A DNA stretch of 64,000 nucleotides from VRUE01 sp963796705. Its GTDB lineage: Bacteria > Actinomycetota > Thermoleophilia > Solirubrobacterales > 70-9. This document shows, piece after piece, positions 16,672-24,610 of this stretch (positions are counted from its first letter, which is position 1; each line of letters starts with the position of its first letter). The DNA is taken from NCBI GenBank assembly GCA_963796705.1, contig CAWCMK010000001.1, positions 248,001-312,000 on the forward strand, read 5' to 3'. The notes below the pieces were generated by a model. That model saw only the letters and a list, made by a program, of their open reading frames with translations, did not search any database and had not been told where the DNA came from. Position numbers and translations under genes: made by a program.

Positions 16672-17934
16672 CCCCAGGTCCGCGAGCGTCCGTGCGAGCC
16701 TTTGTGGCGCTTCGCCGACCCCCATGAGCACGCAGGCATCGCCGGCCGAAAGTGTTGACTCGAGGTGGCGTCGCGCCTCCCCGGGTGTGCTGGCCCAGAC
16801 CGTCGGCGGGCCCATGACGGCGTCCGCGACGATTCCGCCCGAGACGTCCGGATGTTTCTCGCCCGCCTCGCTGCCGGCGAAGACGTCGAGCACGATCACC
16901 TCGTCGGCGGCCGACAGCGCTGCCCCGAGGTCCCGCGCCATCTCGCGGGTGCGTGAGTAGAGCAGCGGCTCGAAGACCACCACGATCCGACTCGGCCCGA
17001 GCGTTCGCAGCGCCGCCAGGGAGGCGCGGATCTCGTTTGCATGGATCGCATAGTCGTCGAACAGCTGAGCACCGGCGGAGCTGTGGCCGACCGGCTCGAG
17101 CCGACGCCGGGCGCCGGGGTAGTTGCGCAGCGCCCGCGCGGTAGGCGCGGCATCGAGGCCGACAAGCCGGCAGGCCTGCAGAGCGCCCGCCGCGTCGTGC
17201 GCGTTATGAGCGCCCGGCACCGGCAGCTCGACGGCCTGTTGGTGCCAGCAGAAGCGAGAGCCCTCCGGGTGGAGGCACAGATCGCGGACGCTCCGCTCGG
17301 GATGAGTGACGACCGCGCCACAGCGCGACGCGAAGCTCTCAAACGCCGCCTCAAGCTCCTCGCGAGATCCGTACTCGCGCGTGTGCTCGAGAGCGACGTT
17401 GGTCACGACCCCGATCTCGGGTGTGAGGGCAAGGAACGTGCGGTCTGACTCGTCCGTCTCGACAACGAGCCACTCACCCGCCTCCCACGCCGAACTCGGC
17501 GAGCCGTCGCGCAGCCCGGCGCCGATCACATAGCTGGGGCGCAGGCCCACGCCGTGCATCGCGTGGACGGTCATCCACGCGGTCGTGGTCTTGCCGTGTG
17601 TGCCGGCGATCGCGACACAGCGGCGCAGCTTCGCGAGCTCAGCCAACAGCTCTCCGCGGCGGATCTCGCGAAGCCCCAGCTGACGGGCCTGCGCTCGCTC
17701 CACGTTGTCGGGCGAAACGGCCGAGGAGTAGACAAGCTCGCCTTCTGTGGGCACGTGCGCGGCGGCGTGGCCGACGGCTACCGTGATGCCCTCGAGGCCG
17801 GGGTCGCGGTCGCGATCCGAGCCGGTCACCACCGCGCCCAGCTGAGCGCAGACGCGCGCCAGCCCGCGCATTCCGGTGCCGGCAGCGCCGACGAAATGCA
17901 GTCGGCGTCCGCGCCAGTCAGCCTCTGCGGACAT
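16669..17934 (-). CDS. murC: Mur ligase, UDP-N-acetylmuramate--L-alanine ligase-like
   Basis: 421 residues from ATG 17934. Mur ligase features run in order: Rossmann start LHFVGAAGTGMRGLARV, ATP P-loop AIAGTHGKTTTAWM, TDESDRTFLAL, NVALEHTREYG, AHNAHDAAGALQ, and the C-terminal domain opening DDYAIHANEIRASLAAL (MurC has DDYxHHPxEI at this point). The family adds L-Ala to UDP-MurNAc in peptidoglycan synthesis in the cytoplasm. The gene is not in a division/cell-wall cluster but beside a glycosyltransferase, and the altered HANEI motif leaves room for a paralogue with another substrate (Mpl-like or other). A -10 (TAAGCT, 17943-17948) lies 8 nt upstream. Confidence 0.75.
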   Translation of the reverse strand: MSAEADWRGRRLHFVGAAGTGMRGLARVCAQLGAVVTGSDRDRDPGLEGITVAVGHAAAHVPTEGELVYSSAVSPDNVERAQARQLGLREIRRGELLAELAKLRRCVAIAGTHGKTTTAWMTVHAMHGVGLRPSYVIGAGLRDGSPSSAWEAGEWLVVETDESDRTFLALTPEIGVVTNVALEHTREYGSREELEAAFESFASRCGAVVTHPERSVRDLCLHPEGSRFCWHQQAVELPVPGAHNAHDAAGALQACRLVGLDAAPTARALRNYPGARRRLEPVGHSSAGAQLFDDYAIHANEIRASLAALRTLGPSRIVVVFEPLLYSRTREMARDLGAALSAADEVIVLDVFAGSEAGEKHPDVSGGIVADAVMGPPTVWASTPGEARRHLESTLSAGDACVLMGVGEAPQRLARTLADLG

Positions 17935-17942
17935 CGCCGTAG

Positions 17943-17948
17943 AGCTTA
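17943..17948 (-). promoter_or_regulatory. -10 box TAAGCT of murC-like gene
   Basis: Minus-strand TAAGCT, 8 nt before ATG 17934. It supports this start over an upstream one at 17982. Confidence 0.5.
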
Positions 17949-17970
17949 GTTTGAGACCAGGGGGCATGAT

Positions 17971-17976
17971 TAGAAT
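17971..17976 (+). promoter_or_regulatory. -10 box TAGAAT of APC permease gene
   Basis: TAGAAT ends 5 nt before ATG 17982, giving a leaderless mRNA. It faces away from the murC-like promoter 22 bp away, so the two promoters share one short divergent region. Confidence 0.5.
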
Positions 17977-17981
17977 GCTCA

Positions 17982-19484
17982 ATGCCCTCCGCTCAAGAGC
18001 CTGTCCAGAGCGCTCAAGAGCTCGGCGGGAGTGGTCTTGACGCCGAGGCGCTCGGACCGTTTGCGGTGACCGTTCAGAGCGTCAGCTTCGTCGGCCCTGC
18101 GTTCTCAGGCCTCTTCCTCTTCCCGGTGATCGCGATCTTCGCCGGCGTCTCGGCGGCTCTCGCATTCCTGATCGCCGGCGCGATCATCCTCATGCTCGCC
18201 ATATCTCTCGGCACGCTTGCCCAGCGGCTGCCCTCGGCTGGCGGCTACTTCACCTACGTCACGCGCGCGGTCGGCGAGCGTGCCGGGCTACTTACCGGCT
18301 GGATCTTTCTCATCTACGCCCCGATCGCCCCGGGCTTCATCGTCGCGTACACGGCCCACGTGTGCGTGAACGCGCTAGATGCGAAGTACGGCGTCCAGGT
18401 GCCCTGGTGGGCGGTCTTTGTCATCGCGATCCTGTTCGTCACTGCCATCGTCTACAACGGCATCCGGCTCTCGACCGGCTGGTTGATCGGTCTCGGGCTC
18501 CTCGAGGTGGCGATCGTGCTCGGACTCGCACTGTGGGGGTTCGCCGACCCTGGTCCGGGCGGCTTTTCATTTGCCCCGATCTCGCCTTCCTCCGGCGCCG
18601 GGCTCGAGGGCATATATCTGGGGGTCGTCTTCTCGCTCTTCGCGTTCGCCGGCTGGGAGGGCTCGGTGCCGCTCGCCGAGGAGAGCCGGCGGCCGAGCAA
18701 GTCGGTGCCGCTCGGCCTGGTCTGTGCGGTGCTGTTCCTCGTCGCCCTGTTCGTGATCACGAGCTGGGGACTGATGATCGGATGGGGCACGGCGGCGCTG
18801 CCGGCGCTGCTCGCCTCCGAACAGGCCCCACCGTTCGTGCTCGCCCAGAGCTGGTGGGGCGACGGCTGGGTGCTCGTGCTGCTGGCGTTGTTGAACTCCG
18901 TGGTCTGCGCCTCGATCGCGTCGTTTGGGACCGTCAGCCGGATGTGGTTCGCGATGGCGCGCTCGGGTCTGGGGCCCTCGCTGCTCGCGGAGCTGAATGC
19001 GCGGACGCGGACGCCTGCCAACGCGGTGCTCGCGCAGGGCGCGCTGACCCTAGTCGTCGGCCTGCTGTTCGGCCTCTGGCTCGGCCCCGACGACGCCTTC
19101 CACACGCTGATCCTCGCCGCGACGCTGGCCGGGATCGCACTCTATCTCGCGGGCAACCTCGCGGTGGTGCTGCTGGCGCACCGCGAGGGCCGGGCGACCG
19201 CACGCACATTCGCGCACATCGTTTTCCCGGTGCTGACCAGCGCCGCGGTGCTGTGGGTCGGCTACAAGTCGCTCGCCCCGCTACCTCCCGCTCCCGAACG
19301 CTACGGCGCGATCGCGGCGCTCGCCTGGATGGTCGTCGGGGTCGGTGTGGCGTTCCTCGTTCACCGGCACAAGACCGGCAGCTGGTCAGCCGACGCCAGG
19401 CTCGGACTCGAGGAGCGGATGGCGCTCGAACTCGCTCGGGAGCCGGGGCGACTCGACGCTGCGACTGGTGATCCGCTCGCCTGA
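17982..19484 (+). CDS. APC-superfamily amino acid permease
   Basis: 500 residues with about 12-14 hydrophobic segments. The N-terminal signature FAVTVQSVSFVGPAFSGLF and RLPSAGGYFTYVTRAVG match the amino acid/polyamine/organocation family (first TM with unwound Gly-rich helix; PSAGGxYxY loop). AGWEGSVPLAEESRRPSKSV is the conserved TM6/loop region and FGTVSRMWFAMARSG the TM8 region. It probably imports an amino acid or amine across the cytoplasmic membrane by proton symport. Substrate cannot be told from sequence. It stands alone, divergent from the Mur ligase. Confidence 0.85.
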   Translation: MPSAQEPVQSAQELGGSGLDAEALGPFAVTVQSVSFVGPAFSGLFLFPVIAIFAGVSAALAFLIAGAIILMLAISLGTLAQRLPSAGGYFTYVTRAVGERAGLLTGWIFLIYAPIAPGFIVAYTAHVCVNALDAKYGVQVPWWAVFVIAILFVTAIVYNGIRLSTGWLIGLGLLEVAIVLGLALWGFADPGPGGFSFAPISPSSGAGLEGIYLGVVFSLFAFAGWEGSVPLAEESRRPSKSVPLGLVCAVLFLVALFVITSWGLMIGWGTAALPALLASEQAPPFVLAQSWWGDGWVLVLLALLNSVVCASIASFGTVSRMWFAMARSGLGPSLLAELNARTRTPANAVLAQGALTLVVGLLFGLWLGPDDAFHTLILAATLAGIALYLAGNLAVVLLAHREGRATARTFAHIVFPVLTSAAVLWVGYKSLAPLPPAPERYGAIAALAWMVVGVGVAFLVHRHKTGSWSADARLGLEERMALELAREPGRLDAATGDPLA

Positions 19485-19819
19485 GGCATTCAACGGCACC
19501 AACTCCTACACGGCCTCTGTCAAGGTCGGCCCCCACACCTGGACCTCAGCCGCGAACGTCGCTGTCAGGTCTGCTGGATACCGGTAGGAGATCAAGGCCC
19601 GTCGCCTACCTCAGATAGCTACCGATCCCCGGCGGCGGCCCGCCGAGCGTTTTAGCAGTCGGAAGATCTCGGAATCGCTCCAGGGAGCGTCAGTCAAACG
19701 CGCAAACACCGCCTGAGACTCGGTCAGTCCTCAGCTTCTGAGCAGCCGCGGGTTCTAGCTCATCGGGCCCTCGTCCTCCGGAATTCAAGTGCGGAGCAGC
19801 GAAAACCGACAACCAGCTC
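19485..19819. other. intergenic region, nothing recognised
   Basis: 335 bp between two plus-strand genes. The permease frame's neighbours stay open briefly (to 19587), but nothing resembles a gene, and no clear hairpin terminator stands out. A TAGCTC near 19754 is a weak promoter candidate. Confidence 0.4.
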
Positions 19820-21748
19820 GTGCCGGGCAACGAACAGACCTGGGTCGGCCGCTTCTTTGACCGGCATCCGCAGCTGCTGCGAGCGCTGGCCTTGGCAGCG
19901 CTCCTCTGGGGCCTTGGCTACCTGATCTGGCGAATCGGCTGGAGCGCCGAAGGGGCCGAGCCGGTCGTCTTCGCGACGCTCCTCATCACCGAGATATACG
20001 GCCTCTGGTCGCTCGCCACACTCGCCTGGTTCTCCTGGTCGCGGTCGGCCCCGGAGCGACCACCGACCACCCCTGGCCGAAGGATCGACGTCTACGTCTG
20101 CACCTATGACGAGCCCGCCGAGGTTGTGGCGGCGACGCTGGCAGGCTGCCGGGCGCTCACCTACCCCCACACCACCTACCTGCTCGACGATGGGCGGCGC
20201 CCTGAGATGGAGGAACTTGCCGAGCTGGCCGGCGCCCAGTACATGACGCGGTCCGAGAATCTGCATGCCAAGGCGGGCAACATCAACGCGGCGCTCCCGC
20301 GCACCGAAGGGGAGCTGGTCTTGATGCTCGACGCCGACCACGTGCCAATGCCGGACGCGCTCGAGGCGATGGTCGGCTATTTCGACGACGAGCGGGTCGC
20401 GCTCGTGCAGAGCCCGCACGACTTCTTCAACCACGACTCGGTCCAGCACTACATGGTCGGCCGCCACGAGCAATCCCTCTTTTACCGGGTCATCTGCCCG
20501 GGCAAGGACCGCCATGGCGCCGCCTACTGGTGCGGCTCGGCGGCGATCCTGCGCCGCGCGGCGCTGATCGAGATCGGCGGCGTCGCCACCGAGACGATCG
20601 CCGAGGACTTTCACACCACGATCCGTCTCCAACGCCAGGGATGGACGACGCGCTACCACGACGAGATCCTGGTCCAGGGCCTCGCTCCCCACGACCTCGA
20701 CGGCTACCTGCTGCAGCGCGACCGCTGGGCGCGCGGCAACCTCGCCGTCCTCACCCTGCCAGAGTCTCCCCTGCGGGCACGTGAGCTGCGGCCGATCCAG
20801 CGCCTCTCATACCTGGCGAGCCTCCTCGCCTACCTCGCCCCACCGATGCGCCTGCTGTTGCTGACAACGCTCGGCGCGGTGCTGTGGACCGGGGCGTTGC
20901 CGATGCGGGTGAGCGTCGCCGCGCTGGCGGCCCTCTGGCTGCCGGCGATCGCCCTCAACCTGACGGCCGGCTCGGCCCTCGCCCGTGGCTACATGCGAAT
21001 CGGCGAGACCGCGCACTATGAGTTGCTGACGATGGAGGTCTACACGCGAGCGCTGCGCTGCGCCCTGCGGCCGAGTCGCACCGGGTTCAGGGTGACGCCG
21101 AAGCAGGGGACCGACACCGGCGGCATCGGGGCGGTGCACAGGCTGCACCTGCTCCTGGGACTTGCCCTTGTGCTCGCGGCCGGCACCCTTCTGCGCCTCC
21201 TGGACCTGGCGGGAATCGGGCCGCTGCCGGACCTCCCCGGAATCGCGGCCTACGTGGTGCCGCTGTTCGGTCTGGTCGAGCTGCGCCGGATCCTCCGCAC
21301 CGCCTTCGCCGTCGGCCGCCACCAGCAGCGCCGCCTGGTCTACCGGCTACAGGGTGAAGCCCCGGCCCAGTGCCTGACGCAGGAGGGCCACGTCGGCGGT
21401 CACCTGATTGACGCGAGCGCCTCCGGCGTTGGGCTGGTGATGGATGCTTCGCTTCCCGAGGGAACCCGTTCGACCGCGTTGCTGGAGCTGCAGGACTCGA
21501 CAGGAGAGAATCACAGGGTCACCGCGCAGATCGAGGTCCGCTCTTGCCGAGAGGCGGAGGGGCGCTGGCTGGTCGGGGCGACCATCGCCGCGATCGATCC
21601 GGTCTCGAGGATGAGGCTGATGGAGTGGTGCTATGTGGTCTGCAACCACGAGCGGCTGCGTGGACACCGACCCGTATTGCCGGTCCCCGACGTCGAGCCG
21701 ATCGTCGTGCCGCTGCGCAGCACCGCGCTCGCCCCACTCGCGGCTTGA
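19820..21748 (+). CDS. BcsA-like family 2 glycosyltransferase with PilZ domain
   Basis: 642 residues, GTG start with no clear ribosome site. N-terminal TM helices (20-75) precede a cytoplasmic GT-A domain with the processive synthase signature: LLDDGRR (D123, D124), LMLDADH (171-173), ETIAEDF (D263), and QRDRWARGN. Several more TM helices follow. A C-terminal PilZ-like region contains RRLVYR and DASASGVGL, the RxxxR and D/NxSxxG elements that bind cyclic di-GMP. It should polymerise and export a beta-glucan or other polysaccharide from a UDP-sugar. No BcsB, BcsZ or other cellulose-operon partner is adjacent. It ends 2 bp before the tRNA-Ser(GGA) 3' end. Confidence 0.85.
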   Translation: MPGNEQTWVGRFFDRHPQLLRALALAALLWGLGYLIWRIGWSAEGAEPVVFATLLITEIYGLWSLATLAWFSWSRSAPERPPTTPGRRIDVYVCTYDEPAEVVAATLAGCRALTYPHTTYLLDDGRRPEMEELAELAGAQYMTRSENLHAKAGNINAALPRTEGELVLMLDADHVPMPDALEAMVGYFDDERVALVQSPHDFFNHDSVQHYMVGRHEQSLFYRVICPGKDRHGAAYWCGSAAILRRAALIEIGGVATETIAEDFHTTIRLQRQGWTTRYHDEILVQGLAPHDLDGYLLQRDRWARGNLAVLTLPESPLRARELRPIQRLSYLASLLAYLAPPMRLLLLTTLGAVLWTGALPMRVSVAALAALWLPAIALNLTAGSALARGYMRIGETAHYELLTMEVYTRALRCALRPSRTGFRVTPKQGTDTGGIGAVHRLHLLLGLALVLAAGTLLRLLDLAGIGPLPDLPGIAAYVVPLFGLVELRRILRTAFAVGRHQQRRLVYRLQGEAPAQCLTQEGHVGGHLIDASASGVGLVMDASLPEGTRSTALLELQDSTGENHRVTAQIEVRSCREAEGRWLVGATIAAIDPVSRMRLMEWCYVVCNHERLRGHRPVLPVPDVEPIVVPLRSTALAPLAA

Positions 21749-21750
21749 AG

Positions 21751-21840
21751 CGGAGAGGGTGGGATTCGAACCCACGAGGCGGGTCAACCCCGCCCACGCG
21801 ATTTCCAGTCGCGCTCCTTAAGCCACTCGGACACCTCTCC
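21751..21840 (-). tRNA. tRNA-Ser(GGA)
   Basis: A minus-strand type II tRNA. Acceptor GGAGAGG/CCTCTCC, discriminator G, anticodon stem CGCGA/TCGCG around loop CTGGAAA (anticodon GGA), a long variable arm and T arm GTGGG/TTCGAAT/CCCAC. CCA is not encoded. A -10-like TACCCT lies ~11 nt upstream of the 5' end. It shares the T arm with tRNA-Ser(CGA) but not the anticodon-loop core used by the island. Confidence 0.95.
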
Positions 21841-21884
21841 GGACTCCGGACAGGGTATTGGCTCGCCGAGGACCGGGGGCCGAC

Positions 21885-22361
21885 TCAGGGCGCCCTTCGA
21901 GCGAGGAAGAAGTCGCGTAGGAGCGCCGCGCACTCCTCCTCGAGCAGGCCCCCGGCAACGCTCGGGTGGTGATTCAGCGCCGGCTCTGCGAGGACGTCCA
22001 TCACGCTCCCGGCCGCACCCGCCTTCGGATCCGTGGTGCCGAAGACGACCCGCGGCACCCGCGCCAGGATGATCGCCCCGGCGCACATCGCGCAGGGCTC
22101 GAGCGTCACGTAGAGGGTCGTTTCGGGCAACCGCCAGGCGCCCTGGATCGCGGCTGCGGCGCGAATCGCCAGCACCTCGGCGTGCGCGGTCGGATCGGCC
22201 CGCAACTCGCGCTCGTTGCCCGCCGCAGCCAGGACCTGGCCCCCGCGCGCGAGCAGCGCCCCGATCGGCACGTCGGCGTGCCGATCGGCGCGCCGGGCCT
22301 CCTCCAGCGCGAGGCCCATCAGGCGCTCGTCCTCGGGCGTGAAGAGAACGTCGACACTCAC
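21885..22361 (-). CDS. tadA: tRNA adenosine(34) deaminase TadA
   Basis: 158 residues, GTG start. Zinc-dependent deaminase motifs are intact: PTAHAEVLAIRAAA (His-Ala-Glu, zinc ligand and proton shuttle) and TLEPCAMCAGAIILARV (PCxxC zinc ligands). GNERELRADPTAHAE and VVFGTTDPKAGA fit TadA specifically. The enzyme converts A34 to inosine in tRNA-Arg(ACG), allowing reading of CGC and CGA codons. Normal length for the family. It lies upstream of tRNA-Ser(GGA) on the same strand; that tRNA has G34 and is not a substrate. Confidence 0.93.
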   Translation of the reverse strand: MSVDVLFTPEDERLMGLALEEARRADRHADVPIGALLARGGQVLAAAGNERELRADPTAHAEVLAIRAAAAIQGAWRLPETTLYVTLEPCAMCAGAIILARVPRVVFGTTDPKAGAAGSVMDVLAEPALNHHPSVAGGLLEEECAALLRDFFLARRAP

Positions 22362-22455
22362 GGTCCGGGAGTATGTGGGAGAGACAACTTCGCCGGCGTA
22401 CAGGTGTTAGCGAGATGCTCGCTTGAACGCAGGGATCACGCGAGCAGACAAGCCA

Positions 22456-23877
22456 ATGAGACGACGTCCAACGATCGCCCTCGCCCTGTTGATCGCCGGG
22501 CTCAGTACCGTGACCGCGGCGCGGGCCTCCGAGCGGCCCCTTCGGTCGGCGAAGCCGGTTGAGTCGATCGGAGAGGCTCACGGCTTCGCCCCCCACCGCC
22601 TGATCGTCAAGTTTCATGGCGAACGCGTCGGCCAGGCGCGCGCCCTGCCTCCCGGTGTGAGCGTCACGGCGACCGCCAGGGCGCTGCGCCGCAACCCGGC
22701 CGTCGACTATGCGGCGCCCGACTACCTGGCGACCGCTTCGAGCTTGGTCGGCGGCGTCCCCAACGACCCCGGCACCCTGACCGGCCTGCCGGGCGTTCCC
22801 GGGGGCTGGGTGACAAAGCAGTGGAACTTCCTGCCCTGGGAAGGCCCGGCCACGGCGCTGGTGCCGACCTCCCCCGGGGGGATCGACGCGATCGGCGCCT
22901 GGGAAAACCTCGAAGCCGCCGGGCGCCCGGGGGCCAGGGGCGTGCGGGTCGCGGTGCTCGACACGGGCGTCGCCTACCGCAATCTCGGCAGTCGCTTCCG
23001 GCGCAGTCCCGACTTCGGCCCGGGCCAGTTCGTCAAGGGTTGGGACGTCGTCAACAACAACGGGCTGCCGCTCGACCGCAACGGGCACGGAACCCATGTC
23101 GCCGGCACGATCGCCGAGAAGACCGACAACGGGATCGGCCTGACCGGACTGGCCTACCACGCCAAGCTGATGCCGGTGCGGGTTCTCGACCAGTTCGGGC
23201 GCGGTCGCGCCGACCAGATCGCCAAGGGCATCTACTTCGCCGTTCACCACCACGCAGAAGTGATCAACATGAGCTTCAACTTCGGCTGCGGGAAGAGGGT
23301 TCCCGGGGTGGTCGAAGCGGTGCACTACGCCGACCGCCACGGCGTCGTTCTGGTCGCCTCCGCCGGCAACCTGGGCTCGGAGTCCTGCGTCTCGGCACCG
23401 GCGACGATATCCGGCGTGATCGGGGTCGGGGGCACGACCCAGGGCGGCTGCCTGGGTGAATACTCGCTTGCCGGCAAGGACGTCGACGTGGTCGCCCCGG
23501 GGGGAGGCGCACCGATCGCAAACTGCGACTCGGTGCTCAGCGATCCGATCTACCAGGTGACCTTCAGGGGCGCGAGCGAGAACCGATTCGCTGAGCCCGA
23601 CTATTACGTCGGCACCTCGATGGCGGCGGCGCATGTCTCGGGCGTCGCCGCGATGATCCTCGCCAGCGGCGTCATCCGGGCCAAGCGCCGCAACGCCTCG
23701 ATCGAGTCCCAGGTTACGACGCGGCTGAAGAAAACCGCGCGCAGCATCGGCCTCTCTCCTATCCAGCAGGGAGCCGGTCTGATCGACGCCGCCGCAGCCA
23801 CCGACCCCGGCTGCCAGCTCGCCTGCCCCCCGAGGGGATCGGGCGCAAGCTCAAACGCCGGCCCACACGCCCGCTGA
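22456..23877 (+). CDS. secreted subtilisin-like serine protease (S8)
   Basis: 473 residues from ATG 22456, where a signal peptide begins (MRRRPTIALALLIAG). A TTG at 22423 would add 11 residues. A short I9-like propeptide follows (PHRLIVKFHGERVGQARALP, then NPAVDYAAPDYL). The catalytic triad is clear: Asp in VAVLDTGVAY, His in DRNGHGTHVAGTIAE, Ser in GTSMAAAHVSGVAAM, with oxyanion Asn in VASAGNLGSE. The C-terminus is short, with Cys, and has no anchoring domain, so the enzyme is probably released. General extracellular proteolysis is the safest role. Convergent with uspA. Confidence 0.9.
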   Translation: MRRRPTIALALLIAGLSTVTAARASERPLRSAKPVESIGEAHGFAPHRLIVKFHGERVGQARALPPGVSVTATARALRRNPAVDYAAPDYLATASSLVGGVPNDPGTLTGLPGVPGGWVTKQWNFLPWEGPATALVPTSPGGIDAIGAWENLEAAGRPGARGVRVAVLDTGVAYRNLGSRFRRSPDFGPGQFVKGWDVVNNNGLPLDRNGHGTHVAGTIAEKTDNGIGLTGLAYHAKLMPVRVLDQFGRGRADQIAKGIYFAVHHHAEVINMSFNFGCGKRVPGVVEAVHYADRHGVVLVASAGNLGSESCVSAPATISGVIGVGGTTQGGCLGEYSLAGKDVDVVAPGGGAPIANCDSVLSDPIYQVTFRGASENRFAEPDYYVGTSMAAAHVSGVAAMILASGVIRAKRRNASIESQVTTRLKKTARSIGLSPIQQGAGLIDAAAATDPGCQLACPPRGSGASSNAGPHAR

Positions 23878-23918
23878 GTCTCTCGCGCCGGCTGCGCTCG
23901 TGCGGATCGGTGGATGCC

Positions 23919-24362
23919 TCAGGTCGTGCGAATGATGATCACGCTGCAGGGGGCGTGATGGGAGATCTTGTTGGGGACGCTGCCGAGCAGGAAGCGGCGG
24001 GCACCCGCCATGCCCTTGTTGCCGACGACGATCAGGTCGGCCTTCGTCTGCTCGGCGACCCTGAGGATGCCCTCCGCGGGGTCCCCCTCAACCGGGTGGG
24101 GCTGGGCCTCGACCCCAGCGGCCTTGGCATCGGCAACTGCCTTCTCGAGAACGATGTTGACGTCCTCGCGGGGGCCGATCTCATACTGGATGTCTTCGGG
24201 GGCATCGACCTTCTCGTGGCCGACGCGGCCTTTGGGGACCGGCTGGTAGGCGCTGACGATGCTGAGCGTCGCGCCGCTCAGCCTGGCCAGCTCAATCGCC
24301 TGCCGGACCGCCTCGGAGGCCGTCTCCGAGCCGTCGGTCCCAACCACGATGCGTTCGAACAC
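23919..24362 (-). CDS. universal stress protein UspA family
   Basis: 147 residues from GTG 24362, chosen because GGAGG lies 6 nt upstream and family members start at FERIVVGTDGSE. The C-terminal nucleotide-binding signature ADLIVVGNKGMAG followed by LLGSVPNKISHHAPCSVIII matches the ATP-binding G-2x-G-9x-G-S/T motif of UspA proteins. Cytoplasmic; thought to bind ATP and help stress survival. A 50-residue membrane protein gene lies directly upstream on the same strand and probably shares the transcript. Confidence 0.9.
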   Translation of the reverse strand: MFERIVVGTDGSETASEAVRQAIELARLSGATLSIVSAYQPVPKGRVGHEKVDAPEDIQYEIGPREDVNIVLEKAVADAKAAGVEAQPHPVEGDPAEGILRVAEQTKADLIVVGNKGMAGARRFLLGSVPNKISHHAPCSVIIIRTT

Positions 24363-24402
24363 GCCGCCTCCTCCACTCGGGGGTCCCAGATCGGCGCTGA
24401 TC

Positions 24403-24555
24403 TTAACGCTGATGCTGGGAGGGGGAATGGTGGATCCGGAACCCGTCACCGAGGATTTCGGTCGGCGTCGTCGCCAGCCTGATGATCGCGATCACCATCG
24501 AGGCCACCAGGCAGATGACCAGCACAGCCATCCCAATCTTCCAGAGAACCGGCAT
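24403..24555 (-). CDS. small single-span membrane protein
   Basis: 50 residues: MPVLWKIGMAVLVICLVASM continuing VIAIIRLATTPTEIL, one clear TM helix and a short hydrophilic tail. It has no ribosome site, but a -10 box TAGGCT lies exactly 7 nt before the ATG, the pattern of other genes here, which supports it as a real leaderless gene. It precedes uspA by 40 bp on the same strand. No known family recognised. Confidence 0.55.
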   Translation of the reverse strand: MPVLWKIGMAVLVICLVASMVIAIIRLATTPTEILGDGFRIHHSPSQHQR

Positions 24556-24562
24556 CCAGGGC

Positions 24563-24568
24563 AGCCTA
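24563..24568 (-). promoter_or_regulatory. -10 box TAGGCT of small membrane protein / uspA transcript
   Basis: Minus-strand TAGGCT, 7 nt before ATG 24555. The divergent MBL-hydrolase promoter lies 30 bp away. Confidence 0.5.
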
Positions 24569-24598
24569 GTGGGGTTGGCCCCGGCGGCCCGCGCCGGT

Positions 24599-24604
24599 TA
24601 GGGT
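24599..24604 (+). promoter_or_regulatory. -10 box TAGGGT of MBL hydrolase gene
   Basis: TAGGGT ends 6 nt before ATC at 24611, the first codon expected from family alignment. Its TAG is an in-frame stop, so the coding frame cannot extend further upstream. Confidence 0.55.
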
Positions 24605-24610
24605 CGGACA

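Noticed and set aside
18362..19471. Second plus-strand frame inside the APC permease
   Set aside because: Arg-rich shadow; the permease frame holds all TM helices.
21784..23634. Long minus-strand ORF (616 codons) across tadA, subtilase and tRNA
   Set aside because: Antisense to the subtilase catalytic motifs, out of frame with tadA, and crosses a tRNA; no family signature.
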